A model generated the notes under the pieces. It saw only the letters and a list, made by a program, of their open reading frames with translations, was not told the origin of the DNA and ran no database searches. A stretch of DNA of 64,000 nucleotides from Allokutzneria sp. A3M-2-11 16 (lineage in GTDB: Bacteria > Actinomycetota > Actinomycetes > Mycobacteriales > Pseudonocardiaceae). How positions within the stretch are numbered: the first letter of the stretch is position 1; every line of letters starts with the position of its first letter. Below, in pieces: positions 1-8,425 of the stretch. Location of the stretch: positions 1-64,000 of the forward strand of contig NZ_JANAVO010000018.1 in NCBI RefSeq assembly GCF_024213555.1, read 5' to 3'. The position numbers and the translations under genes are program-made.

Positions 1-61
1 TGAAAGGCCCAAGGGCACGCGCAAGGGGCCCCAGGTCAAGCCGACCCACGCTGGTACCGGC

Positions 62-145
62 GCGAGCTGGAAGCCCAGCCCCGCTGGAAGCCCCAGCCCA
101 CGAACGCTGAAAGCCCAGCCGCGCAAGCCGGAAGCCCCGCCTGAA
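62..145. repeat. degenerate short tandem repeat
   Basis: Four loose copies of a unit like GCTGGAAGCCCAGCC lie side by side at the left edge of the window, before the first gene. No credible coding frame covers them. They could be a hairpin-rich 3' region of the gene that ends at 155, or decayed sequence. Only the repeat is seen; no function is inferred. Confidence 0.35.
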
Positions 146-154
146 CCCCCAATC

Positions 155-787
155 TCAAGCCACGACAACAAGATCCCGCACACCACGCGGATCGATCTCG
201 TAGTGATCGTCGTACTGACTGCTGAAGCCGACCACGCGCACCCACCGCCCCACCGCCAGCCGACCCACGTCAATCCCCGTCTGCGTGTTCACGAAAACGA
301 TCACCTCGCCGGACCCGTCATCGACGTACACCTTGTGCCCATAAGGCAAATCGTTCTCCACCGGCTTGACGATCTTCGCGACTCCCCGCACCACGCGGCC
401 TTCGGTGGACTCGCCGACGGAGCCGGTGCGCACAGGTTCGGGCAACACGAACGCGCCGCGTCGGCCGAGCGCGACACCGGAGGCGGGAGGCACGATGGTG
501 CGCAGGCCCGAGCTGTCGGTGAGCACTCCGGTCACCCGGGCTCGGCGGCCGGGGCGCACTCCGAGGTTCTCCGCTGTCTTCACGTAGATCCCCGCACTGC
601 GGTCCTGGAGCGCGAATCCCTTGTCGTAGAAGCTTGATTCGAAGACTCCGCTCGGCGTGGTCGCGGTGCCCTCGACGGTCACGGTCGTTCCGAGTGGCAG
701 CGCGCGGGCCTCGGCGACGGTGTGCACGGCCGGTGCGGCGGTGAGGAGCCCCGCGAGCAACGTGGCGGCAGACAGGGAAGCGAGCAT
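155..787 (-). CDS. secreted OB-fold-like protein
   Basis: About 210 residues. The ATG at 787 was chosen because it is followed directly by a signal peptide (hydrophobic LASLSAATLLAGLLTAAPA, then a likely cleavage near residues 21-24). The rest is rich in beta-strand and reads like bacterial OB-fold (nucleic-acid-binding-fold) proteins: a valine/glycine pattern 'GTTVTVEGTA', then 'ALQDRSAGIYV', then 'VRVVGFSSQYDDHYEIDPR'. Two OB-like halves are plausible. Proteins of this kind often sit as C-terminal domains of secreted nucleases; here the domain stands alone. It is divergent from the protease at 1028. The fold call is from pattern recognition only. Confidence 0.6.
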   Translation of the reverse strand: MLASLSAATLLAGLLTAAPAVHTVAEARALPLGTTVTVEGTATTPSGVFESSFYDKGFALQDRSAGIYVKTAENLGVRPGRRARVTGVLTDSSGLRTIVPPASGVALGRRGAFVLPEPVRTGSVGESTEGRVVRGVAKIVKPVENDLPYGHKVYVDDGSGEVIVFVNTQTGIDVGRLAVGRWVRVVGFSSQYDDHYEIDPRGVRDLVVVA

Positions 788-1027
788 GTTCTCAGCGTGA
801 CAGGCCCGCAAATGGCGTACAACGCTTCCCAGGTTCTCCTACAGAAGTAGGGATGCGGAGCCCACGTTCACCGTGCAGGCGGGAACCGGCTGCCGATCCC
901 CGGAATGGCGGGTACCGGGCGTTGATATCGATCCCTAACGTCCCGCGGCAGCAGTTCGGCCCCCACCGTGAGCCACCGTGGGCGAGCGGCTCTGCCCACA
1001 AACCCTGCAGCAAATAGGGAGAACGTC

Positions 1028-2149
1028 ATGAAGCCGAAATCCGCGGTCCGCTATGCCGGAACTGCGCTCTTGGCGATCACGTCCGCTGCGGCCCTCACCC
1101 TGCCCGCCGCGGCCTCGCCCGTCGCTTCGCCGGAGATGCTCACCGCGATGCAGCGCGACCTCGGCCTGAGCGCCGAGGAGGCCACTGCGAGGGCCGCCAA
1201 CGAGATGAAGGCCGCCGAGGTCGACGCGGGCCTGCGCGGTGTGCTCGGCGGCAGCTACGCAGGTTCCCACTTCGCCAACGGCAACCCGAAGCTCATCGTG
1301 TCGGTGACCGACGCGAGCAAGGTCGACGCGATCCGCGCCGCCGGCGCCGAGGCCAGGGTGGTCGCGCGCAGCAACGCGCAGCTCGACACGGTCATGTCCA
1401 CTTTGGACAGTGCGGACAAGCACGCGAAGGGCGTCAGCGGCTGGTACGTCGACACCGTCGGCAACCGCGTCGTGGTGACCGCGAAGGTCGTCGCGGACGG
1501 GGAGAACTTCCGCAAGGCCAGCGGCGCCGACCCCGCCGTGGTCGCCGTCGAGCAGAGCGACGTGGTGCCGAGGACGCTCCACGACACCCGGGGCGGCGAC
1601 GCCTACCACCTGATGTTCGGCCTGGCGCGGTGCTCGATCGGCTTCTCCGTCCAGGGCGGCTTCGTCACCGCCGGGCACTGCGGTCCCGCTGGTGAGGCGA
1701 CCTGGGGCCACAACATGGTCGCCCAGGGCACGGTGCGCGGCTCCAGCTTCCCCGGCAACGACTACGGCTGGGTCGGCACGAACTCCAACTGGGTCTCCCG
1801 TGGCGTGGTCAACCGCTACAACGGCGGCACCGTCGCGGTGAAGGGCTCGACCGAGGCGGCCGTCGGCGCGTCGGTCTGCCGGTCCGGTTCCACCACCGGC
1901 TGGCGCTGCGGCGTCATCCAGGCGAAGAACCAGACCGTCGTCTACGAGCAGGGCACGGTCAAGGGCATGACCAAGACCAACGCCTGCGCCGAGGGCGGTG
2001 ACTCCGGCGGCTCCTGGCTCGCGGGCAACCAGGCCCAGGGCGTCACCTCCGGTGGTTCCGTCGAGGGCTGCAAGGCCCCCGCCACCACGTTCTTCTTCCC
2101 GGTCAACCCGATCCTCAAGGCCTACGGCCTGCGGTTGGTCACCAGCTGA
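1028..2149 (+). CDS. streptogrisin-type secreted serine protease (S1E) with pro-domain
   Basis: 373 residues starting at ATG 1028 (purine-rich GGGAGAA just upstream). A signal peptide occupies about residues 1-30. An alpha-lytic-protease-type pro-region follows to about residue 175. The mature chymotrypsin-fold domain begins near 'GGDAYHLMFGLARCSIGF'. The catalytic triad is visible: His in TAGHCG (about residue 215), Asp in GNDYGWVG (about 244), Ser in EGGDSGGSW (about 325). Cysteine pairs around the His and Ser loops match streptogrisins. The pro-region should fold the enzyme and be removed after export. It is a single gene, followed at once by a strong hairpin terminator. Confidence 0.95.
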   Translation: MKPKSAVRYAGTALLAITSAAALTLPAAASPVASPEMLTAMQRDLGLSAEEATARAANEMKAAEVDAGLRGVLGGSYAGSHFANGNPKLIVSVTDASKVDAIRAAGAEARVVARSNAQLDTVMSTLDSADKHAKGVSGWYVDTVGNRVVVTAKVVADGENFRKASGADPAVVAVEQSDVVPRTLHDTRGGDAYHLMFGLARCSIGFSVQGGFVTAGHCGPAGEATWGHNMVAQGTVRGSSFPGNDYGWVGTNSNWVSRGVVNRYNGGTVAVKGSTEAAVGASVCRSGSTTGWRCGVIQAKNQTVVYEQGTVKGMTKTNACAEGGDSGGSWLAGNQAQGVTSGGSVEGCKAPATTFFFPVNPILKAYGLRLVTS

Positions 2150-2157
2150 CGCGCGGC

Positions 2158-2184
2158 GGGCACCCACGCACCCCGTGGGTGCCC
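2158..2184 (+). terminator. intrinsic-type hairpin after protease
   Basis: GGGCACCCACG (2158-2168) and CGTGGGTGCCC (2174-2184) form a perfect 11-bp stem with a 5-nt loop, 8 nt after the protease stop codon. There is no T-tract, as is usual for actinomycetes. It also lies next to the 3' end of the opposing gene at 2197. Confidence 0.85.
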
Positions 2185-2196
2185 GCTCCCGTGTCG

Positions 2197-2553
2197 TCAG
2201 CCCACGCCCGCTGGGTTGTCGATGACGTAGCGCCACCGCCCGTCCGCGTCGCGCCGCAGGACATCGGTCGCGGTGCCCTTCATGCCGACGCCTTCCAGCG
2301 ACCAGTCCACGATGAGCAAAGCGATATCGCCCGCCACGTAGCAGTGGCGGACCTCGGCGCTCATGCGCGCGCCCTGGTCGATCAGGTATTGGGTCGCCGC
2401 GGCTCGCGCGGGACCGGAAACGGGATGTCCGGGCACCGGCACCAGCAGGCCGTCGTCCGCGTACAACGCGTCCACGGCGGCGGTGTCTCCCCGGTTGAAC
2501 AGCTCCACCCAGTCGGCGATGTGCTGTCGCAGAACGTCATGTTCGAGTGTCAT
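2197..2553 (-). CDS. SnoaL/NTF2-like small protein
   Basis: 118 residues, ATG at 2553. The N-terminal helix 'WVELFNRGDTAAVDALYADDGLLVPVPG' followed by 'RAAATQYLIDQGARMSAEV' and a C-terminal beta-sheet ending 'DVLRRDADGRWRYVIDNPAG' is the usual SgcJ/EcaC-SnoaL cone fold (NTF2 superfamily). Members bind small hydrophobic ligands or isomerise polyketides; the ligand cannot be told from sequence. It converges on the protease terminator and its 5' end overlaps the remnant methyltransferase frame on the other strand. Confidence 0.75.
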   Translation of the reverse strand: MTLEHDVLRQHIADWVELFNRGDTAAVDALYADDGLLVPVPGHPVSGPARAAATQYLIDQGARMSAEVRHCYVAGDIALLIVDWSLEGVGMKGTATDVLRRDADGRWRYVIDNPAGVG

Positions 2554-3012
2554 GACTACGAAATCATATCGTGGCTATGGTCCTCGGCGACCCTGCGCCT
2601 CGCCGGTGACGTCTCCGGTAAGCGTGTGCTGGAACTGGGCTGTGCGGGCGGAGTGCTCACCGGACAGCTCCTCGCCCGCGGAGCCGACGTGCTCGCCGTG
2701 GACCGCGAACCCCGACTGGTCGCCATCGCCCGCGAACGGCTCGGCGAGCGCGCCCGCGTCGAGGTGGCCGATCTCGAACGGCCGCTGGACCTCGTGCCGA
2801 CCGGCTCCGTCGACCTGGTCGTGGCGTCGCTCATCCTGCACTACATCGAGGACTGGACGCCCCTGTTCGCGGAGCTGCGCCGGGCCGGGTTCACCGTGGA
2901 CGTCGTGGACGAGCCGCGGCCCGAGCCCGGCCCGGACTCCGACCCCGGGATGTTCGAGGTGCTCAGCACCAAGCCAGTGTTCCTCTACGTCCGGGCCGTG
3001 CTCGCTAGCTGA
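2539..3012 (+). pseudogene. truncated, internally deleted SAM methyltransferase
   Basis: The frame gives a convincing class I methyltransferase core: motif I 'VLELGCAGGVLTGQLLARGA', the acidic strand 'VLAVDREPRLV', then 'VDLVVASLILHYIEDWTPLF'. Two parts are missing. The N-terminal helices before 'LAGDVSGKRVLELG' are absent: the frame begins inside the opposing SnoaL-like gene. The text also jumps from 'FAELRR' directly to 'AGFTVDVVDEPRP', losing the 'VLRPGG' loop and the following strands present in complete relatives. The end 'LSTKPVFLYVRAV' is the normal C-terminus. I read this as a decayed gene with a 5' truncation and an in-frame deletion of the order of 80 codons. Confidence 0.75.
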
Positions 3013-3267
3013 GTCCCGAAGAACTGCATGTAGTTCGTGTTCGGCGAGAACTGGTAGCCGGAGGCGCCGAAGTCATAGCCCCAGACGTCGACCCCGGACA
3101 CGGTGGCGGCCTTGCGGACGTTCTGGATGTAGAGGCTGCCGCCGACCGCGGGCAGCTCGGCGGCGGTGAAGCACGACCGGCGGCGGCAGCGGGATCGCCG
3201 CCTGCGCCGCACCGGTCATCGTCAGGGTGACCGCCGCCGCGATCGCGGCCACGTGCCGGGCGAACAT
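2985..3267 (-). pseudogene. frameshifted small secreted protein
   Basis: ATG at 3267 opens a clear signal peptide (FARHVAAIAAAVTLTMTGAAQA) that then runs into arginine-rich nonsense. A one-base shift near 3175-3185 restores a protein-like tail: 'CFTAAELPAVGGSLYIQNVR', then 'WGYDFGASGYQFSPNTNYMQ', ending at 2985. The two halves together would be a secreted protein of about 90 residues. The tail overlaps the end of the opposing methyltransferase remnant. Family unknown. A sequencing error could mimic the frameshift. Confidence 0.55.
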
Positions 3268-3427
3268 TCCCTTGGCTTTGTTCGACGTGCCTCTCCATCC
3301 CCAGAGAAAGAAGGGCAATGTAGTTGAATTCTTCACCGGAGCACGACGGCCATCCGGACCAGCGAATGCCACGGGAAAAGGGACTGGGCCACCGGCATCC
3401 CGAGCCTGAGCGCGGCTCGTCTTCGGG

Positions 3428-3715
3428 GTGAAAAAAGATCAACTCTGGTTGACCCGTTTGTATCCTGCGGCCCATGTCCGCGACCGGAACACGGCTTTCC
3501 CCGACCGGGCCCACCGGTCTGGGCACGTCGGCGTCGCGCTTGCGGCCGCAGTGCCCACCCCGCCGTCGACCGACGCCTACGCGTGGACGTTCGACCGAGG
3601 CACGGCCTCTTACGACAAAATCCTTGAACTCGCGAACCGGGAACAACGGCCGCACGTCGAGCGCTACCTCAAGGGATACGTGCATTGGCACCTGACAAGC
3701 GCAAGATATCGATGA
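3428..3715 (+). CDS. unrecognised ORF, doubtful
   Basis: 95 codons from GTG 3428. The second half ('TASYDKILELANREQRPHVE', then 'RYLKGYVHWHLTSARYR') looks like real protein; the first half is low-complexity. A TATCCT -10 box at 3461-3466 with ATG at 3474 (7 nt later) would start a different frame, so this could be a frameshifted leaderless gene. I do not recognise a family. It sits in a 750-bp stretch that otherwise contains only decayed genes, which lowers confidence. Confidence 0.3.
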   Translation: MKKDQLWLTRLYPAAHVRDRNTAFPDRAHRSGHVGVALAAAVPTPPSTDAYAWTFDRGTASYDKILELANREQRPHVERYLKGYVHWHLTSARYR

Positions 3716-3812
3716 CAGGAGTTTCTGCGGCCGACTAACGCGTAGCCGATTCACGTTCACCGCCACTACCGTGTTTCCCCCACCGCGGCAACGACGAGCT
3801 ACTGGATTCCCG

Positions 3813-6803
3813 ATGACAGTGCACTGCGACGTGCGACTCCTGGGACCGCTGGAACTCCGGTGCGCCGAACGGCGCGTCCCGGTTCCGGCCGGGAAAGTGC
3901 GCGTGGTGCTCGCGGCCCTCCTGCTGCAACCGGGGCGGATGGTGACCGGCGACCGGCTGGCCGAGTACCTGGGCGATTCGCCCGCCGATCCGGGCTGGTC
4001 GGCGCGGCTGCACTCCTACGTCAACCGGCTGCGCAAGCTCCTCGCGGCCGCGCCGGGGGGCACCGAGCTGATCCGCACCGGGCCCGGTGGCTACCTGGCC
4101 GACCTCGCCCCCGCCATGGCCGACCACGTCCGCTTCCAGGAGCTCGTCCGCGCCGCCGACGCCAGCCGGGCGGGCGGTCTGCTCCCCCAGGCCCGCGACC
4201 AGCTGGACACCGCGCTGGAGCTCTGGCGGGGCCCGGCGCTGGTCGACGTGGACTCCTCCGTGCTGCACCAGGAGGTCGCTGCCGCGCTGGACGAGGAATA
4301 CCTGTGGGCGTTGGAGAAGCGGATCGACCTGGACCTCGAGCTCGGCAGGCACGCCACGGTCGTCAGCGAGCTGCGGACGCTGGTCCAGCAGCACCCGCTG
4401 CGCGAGGAGTTCTGGCGCTTCCTGATGCTCGCGCTGCACCAGGGCGGGCGGCAGGCCGAGGCGCTGGACACCTACCGGACGGTCCGGGACCTGCTCAACG
4501 ACGACCTGGGGATCGAGCCCGGCGCGGGCTTGCGCGCCGCCCACCAGGCGGTGCTCAGCGGCTCGGACCAGCGCGCCCGGCCCGAGTCCGATCAGCAGGC
4601 CGCGAGCCCGGTCCCGGACGGGATCAGCCAGGTCCTGACCCGGCCGTGGGCCACCACGTGTTCCCTGCCGCCGCCGGTCACCGACTTCACCGGCCGGGAC
4701 AAGACCGTCGACGACGTCGTCGGCTGGCTCACCGCCATTCCCGACGAACCGGCCAGCCCGCGGGTCGCCGTGGTGCACGGACTGCCGGGCATCGGCAAGA
4801 GCACGCTCGCGCTGCACGTGGCGCACGCGCTCCGGGAGAGCTTCCCGGACGGGCAGTACTGGATCCGCGTCGGCGGCACCGACGACACGGCGAAGCGGGC
4901 CCACGACCTGATGGGCGACATCCTCTACCTGACCGGGCTGCCCGACGGGTCGGTCCCGGCCACCGCGGCGGCCCGCGAATCCGTCTACCGCAACCGGCTC
5001 CAGGGCAAACGGGTCCTCGTGGTGCTCGACGACGCGCAGAACGCGGCGCAGGTCAACGAGATCCTCCCCGCTTCGGCCGAGTGCGCGTTCATCGTGACCG
5101 GGCAACGCGCGCTGCGCTCCGTGGACGGCCGGTCCCAGCTGTTCTCCCTGGCCGGGCTGGACCTGGCCGAGGGCTGCACGCTGCTGGAGCGGATGGTCGG
5201 CAGCTCCAGGACCGCCCGCGAGCAGGACGTCGCGCAGGAGATCGTCGCGCACTGCGCGGGCCACCCGCTCGCGCTGCGGATGATCGGCTCCCGCCTGGCG
5301 GCGTTACCGGACCGCAGGCTGGGCGCGGTCCTGCCGAAGCTGCGCGACTCCCTCGCCCGGCTGGACCAGCTGGCGACGGCCGAGTGCCAGGTGCGGACCA
5401 GCTTCGCGCTCGGCTACTCGTCGATGCGGGAGGAGCTGCGGCGGACCTTCCGCGGGCTCAGCGCCTTTCAGGACCGGACGTTCGCCGCGTGGGTGGTCGG
5501 CCTGCTCGGCGGTGACGACGACGGCGACCGGGTGGTGGAACAGCTCCTCGACCACGGCATGCTCACCCCCGCCGGAACCGACGAGACCGGCGAACCGCGC
5601 TACCAGCTGCACAGCCTGCTCGCCCTCTACGGGGAGGAGCTGGCGCAGGAGGGCCCCGCGGCCGAACGGGACCAGGCCCTGCACATCGCGGTCGACGGCT
5701 ACCTCCTGCTGAGCGAGCGCGCCACCGCGCACATGGTCGTCCTGATCGCCGACGACGTTCCCGCTGTTCCGTGGCACCACGCCGTCGCGGTCTCCGAGTA
5801 CGACATCGAGCGCGTCACCGCGAGCCCGGAAGCGTGGTTCCGGTCCGAACGCGACAACATCCTCGACGTCGCGCTCCGGGCCGCCGTCGCCGGGCGCCTC
5901 CGGGACGCGAACGTCCTGCTCGACCGCGTGGCCCAGACGGAGTACAGCAACGGCAACTGGAAGCGCCTCGCCCACCTGCACGAGACCTTCCGCGACCTGG
6001 CGCGCGAGCGCGGGGAGGATGAGATCGCGCTGGTCTCCGAGGTGGCGCGGGTCAACAGCCAGCTGGTCGGCGGTGACGTCGCGGTGTGCGCCGCCTGGTA
6101 CGAACGGTGCGTCCGCGAGCTGGAGAAGATCGCGCTCATCTCCGACCACCCGCGCGCGCTGTCCTCGCTGGCGCTCTGCCGCTACGAGCAGGGCGACTAC
6201 CCGGCCGCGTTCGCCGCCGCCGAGCGCGGGCTGCGGCTGGCCGAGGAGCTGGGCAGGCCACGGGTGCTCGTGCTGTGCCTGCGGGTGCTGGCGACCATCG
6301 CGGGCAGGCTCGGCGACCTGCCGCTGGCGCTTGCCTCGTTCGAGCGGGCCATGGGCATCGTCGAGCACAGTTCCTTCAACGAGATCAGCGCGGTCGTCGC
6401 CGAGGCCACCCTGCGCCGCGGGCTCGGCCAGGTCCTGCTCGACACCGGGCAGCACGAGCGGGCCAGGCAGGAGGCGCGGCACGCGTTCGAGTTGCAGTCG
6501 CGGTCCGATCGCCAGCTCGGCAAGGGCTACGTGTCCCTGCTGCTGTCCGAGATCGAGTTCGCCGACGGGCGGCCCGCCGACGCGGCGCGGTGGGCGATGC
6601 GGGCGAAGAAGGTCTTCGCGTTCCTCGGTGACCGGCGCGGACGGGCGCAGGCCGCGCACCACCTCGGGCGGGCGCTGCTGGCGCAGGGAGCGCACGAGCG
6701 CGCGGCGAAGGAGCTGGAGGCCGCGCTCACCCCGATGCGCGAGATGAACCTCGCGCTGGCCGACAAGACCGCGGAACTCCTCACCCTGGCCCGAAAACCC
6801 TAG
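3813..6803 (+). CDS. SARP-type regulator with NB-ARC and TPR domains (AfsR-like)
   Basis: About 996 residues from ATG 3813 (upstream starts add only non-conserved residues). Domains in order: OmpR-type winged helix (about 1-95, 'DVRLLGPLELRC'), bacterial transcriptional activator domain (95-250), NB-ARC ATPase with P-loop 'GLPGIGKSTLA' near residue 322 and 'RVLVVLDDAQNA' as Walker B, then helical TPR-like repeats to the end. It should act as an ATP-switched DNA-binding activator, as AfsR does for antibiotic genes. It is a close paralogue of the gene at 8426-11374, sharing long identical stretches such as 'VRTSFALGYSS' against 'VRTSLALGYSS'. Target genes unknown. Confidence 0.9.
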   Translation: MTVHCDVRLLGPLELRCAERRVPVPAGKVRVVLAALLLQPGRMVTGDRLAEYLGDSPADPGWSARLHSYVNRLRKLLAAAPGGTELIRTGPGGYLADLAPAMADHVRFQELVRAADASRAGGLLPQARDQLDTALELWRGPALVDVDSSVLHQEVAAALDEEYLWALEKRIDLDLELGRHATVVSELRTLVQQHPLREEFWRFLMLALHQGGRQAEALDTYRTVRDLLNDDLGIEPGAGLRAAHQAVLSGSDQRARPESDQQAASPVPDGISQVLTRPWATTCSLPPPVTDFTGRDKTVDDVVGWLTAIPDEPASPRVAVVHGLPGIGKSTLALHVAHALRESFPDGQYWIRVGGTDDTAKRAHDLMGDILYLTGLPDGSVPATAAARESVYRNRLQGKRVLVVLDDAQNAAQVNEILPASAECAFIVTGQRALRSVDGRSQLFSLAGLDLAEGCTLLERMVGSSRTAREQDVAQEIVAHCAGHPLALRMIGSRLAALPDRRLGAVLPKLRDSLARLDQLATAECQVRTSFALGYSSMREELRRTFRGLSAFQDRTFAAWVVGLLGGDDDGDRVVEQLLDHGMLTPAGTDETGEPRYQLHSLLALYGEELAQEGPAAERDQALHIAVDGYLLLSERATAHMVVLIADDVPAVPWHHAVAVSEYDIERVTASPEAWFRSERDNILDVALRAAVAGRLRDANVLLDRVAQTEYSNGNWKRLAHLHETFRDLARERGEDEIALVSEVARVNSQLVGGDVAVCAAWYERCVRELEKIALISDHPRALSSLALCRYEQGDYPAAFAAAERGLRLAEELGRPRVLVLCLRVLATIAGRLGDLPLALASFERAMGIVEHSSFNEISAVVAEATLRRGLGQVLLDTGQHERARQEARHAFELQSRSDRQLGKGYVSLLLSEIEFADGRPADAARWAMRAKKVFAFLGDRRGRAQAAHHLGRALLAQGAHERAAKELEAALTPMREMNLALADKTAELLTLARKP

Positions 6804-6825
6804 CCCGCGCCCTGCAAGCCACCCA

Positions 6826-6982
6826 CCACGTACACTGAGGCCATGCGCCCCAACCGCCCCCAGACCCAACCCAGGGCGGCCGCAACCTAGAGATCTCCCG
6901 TTTCGTACTCATAACGGGGAAGAGAGCGCTCCCAAATCCCGGCAAGAGTACGAAACGGAAAACTTGGCGGCCTCAGCGCGGG
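6826..6982 (+). repeat. palindromic repeat element, copy 1
   Basis: Reference copy of the dispersed repeat. In order: CACCACG-TACACT (-10-like, 6831-6836), start codon at 6843, a 15-codon ORF, AGATCT, then a long inverted repeat with arms CCGTTTCGTACTC (6898-6910) and GAGTACGAAACGG (6946-6958), an inner CGGG/CCCG stem and a central GAGCGCTC (6924-6931), then the conserved right flank GGCGGCCTCAGCGCGGGTT. It fills the whole gap between the convergent SARP and kinase genes, with its right end touching the kinase stop codon. Confidence 0.85.
6843..6890 (+). CDS. leaderless 15-codon ORF of repeat copy 1
   Basis: MRPNRPQTQPRAAAT then TAG. ATG is exactly 6 nt after TACACT, the spacing of actinobacterial leaderless genes. 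Length, start distance and stop codon agree with copies at 30743, 41584(-), 48612 and 63924, although residues differ. Translation is inferred, not shown. Confidence 0.45.
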   Translation: MRPNRPQTQPRAAAT

Positions 6983-8413
6983 TTAGCTGCTGCTCAACGG
7001 TTCGCGGACGAACAGGAACTGCGGGCCGGAGAGTTCGATCGTGACGGGTGTGGTGAGTGCGACCGGCGAACCCCACGCCTTCAGCCGCAGCGAAACGCGC
7101 ACGGTGTTGCCCCCGGCGTGCGTGGCGCTGACGACGCTGACCGTTTCGATCTTCGCCCAGTACGCCTGGAACTGGCCCAGTGGGGGACGCGTCGCGGGCA
7201 AGATCCGTTGGTGCGCCGCGGATGTGCCCCGTGGCAGCAGTCCGTAGAACTGGCGCACCGCCTCGACCATCTGCTGCTCGCGGGTCTGCGGCGGCGCGGT
7301 CGTGGTGGTCGTCGGCCGGGTGACGGGTACCTCCGCGGAACGGCTCGGCCGCGATGACGTCGTCGGCGGGGCCGCCGTGAAGGTGGGGGCGGGCTTGCCC
7401 CTCTCGACGATCGTCGTTGGCGGGGCCGGGTTGTTCTGCGCCGCGACGGTCACGGCGTTCCACTCCCCCTTCGGCGCCCCCATGATCGCCACCGCGACCG
7501 CACCGGCCCCGGCGAGCACCGCCGCCACAGATGCCGCGGTGTCGACGAAGTGGGTCCCCTTGCGCGGCGGCGGAGCCTGCTTGACCGTCGGTTCCTCCGG
7601 CAGCACGAGCAGAGCCGCCGCTTCGGCCGCCGTCGGCCGCACGGCAGGCACCAGGTCGAGCAGGCGGCGCAGCACCGGAGCGAGCGCGCCGGCCTGCCGC
7701 GGCGGCCTCATCTCCCCCGCGGCGACCCTGTGCAGCAACGCGTAGGTGTTGTCCGATCGGCCGAACGGCGGTTCGCCCTCCACCGCCGCGTAGAGCGTGG
7801 CGCCCAACGAGAAGATGTCCGAGGACGGCTCAGGATCCTTGCCCCGCGCGGTTTCCGGGGCGAAGTAGGCGGGAGTCCCGTACAGGGCACCGGTCTGCGT
7901 CAGCACGTCGTCGCCGTGCGCCCGGGAGATGCCGAAGTCGGTCAGCTTCACCGTGCCGTCGTCGCCGATCAACACGTTGCCGGGCTTGATGTCGCGGTGC
8001 ACCACGCCCGCCGAGTGCGCCGCGGCCAGCGCGAGCGCGAGGAAGTGGCCCAGCCGGGCGACCTCCGCGGGCGCCAGCGGGCCGGACTCGTCGATGACGT
8101 CGGCGAGGCTGCGGGACGGCAGGTACTCCATCACCAGCCACGGCACGCCGCCCTCGGTGCGGACGACGTCGAAGACGCTGATCGCGTTGGGGTGGTGCAG
8201 GCGCGCGGCGATGCGGCCCTCGCGCATCGCGCGCAGCCCGGCCTCGGCCGCCTGGGCCTGGTTCAGGCCGGGCGGCAGGACGAGCTGCTTCACCGCGACG
8301 GTGCGCCCCAGCAAGGCATCGGTGGCCAGCCAGACGACGCCCATCGCCCCGCTGCCGATGCGGTTGTGCAGTCGGTAGCGGCCGTTGAGCAGAGTTGATG
8401 TGTGGACATCCAT
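6983..8413 (-). CDS. transmembrane Ser/Thr protein kinase (PknB-like)
   Basis: 476 residues. The N-terminal Hanks kinase domain (about 10-270) has the glycine loop GSGAMG, 'VAVKQ' lysine, catalytic loop 'VVHRDIKPGNVLI' (about residue 136), 'LTDFGISR' and 'GTPAYFAPE'. A single membrane helix lies near 291-313. The outer part (about 315-476) begins with a Pro/Thr-rich linker ('RPTTTTTAPPQTREQQ') and ends in a small folded domain, so it is likely a sensor facing the wall. The gene begins 12 bp after the SARP gene 8426-11374 ends and is probably co-transcribed with it. Kinase-SARP partnership, as AfsK/AfsR, is inference. Confidence 0.93.
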   Translation of the reverse strand: MDVHTSTLLNGRYRLHNRIGSGAMGVVWLATDALLGRTVAVKQLVLPPGLNQAQAAEAGLRAMREGRIAARLHHPNAISVFDVVRTEGGVPWLVMEYLPSRSLADVIDESGPLAPAEVARLGHFLALALAAAHSAGVVHRDIKPGNVLIGDDGTVKLTDFGISRAHGDDVLTQTGALYGTPAYFAPETARGKDPEPSSDIFSLGATLYAAVEGEPPFGRSDNTYALLHRVAAGEMRPPRQAGALAPVLRRLLDLVPAVRPTAAEAAALLVLPEEPTVKQAPPPRKGTHFVDTAASVAAVLAGAGAVAVAIMGAPKGEWNAVTVAAQNNPAPPTTIVERGKPAPTFTAAPPTTSSRPSRSAEVPVTRPTTTTTAPPQTREQQMVEAVRQFYGLLPRGTSAAHQRILPATRPPLGQFQAYWAKIETVSVVSATHAGGNTVRVSLRLKAWGSPVALTTPVTIELSGPQFLFVREPLSSS

Positions 8414-8425
8414 TGCACCGGAGAT

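Noticed and set aside
935-2236. Long antisense frame (433 codons) over the protease gene
   Set aside because: Low-complexity Arg/Gly/Asp/Ala text that mirrors the GC-rich codon positions of the protease gene; the plus-strand protein has signal peptide, pro-domain and triad.
3735-6869. Antisense and alternate frames of 500+ codons over the SARP gene at 3813
   Set aside because: No domain-like pattern; composition is that of shadow frames, while the main frame has BTAD, P-loop and TPR.
6898-6958. CRISPR repeats or phage attachment sites as explanation of the palindromes
   Set aside because: Copies are 3-17 kb apart, single, with no spacers, no cas genes and no integrase; the shared flanks are longer than a core att site.
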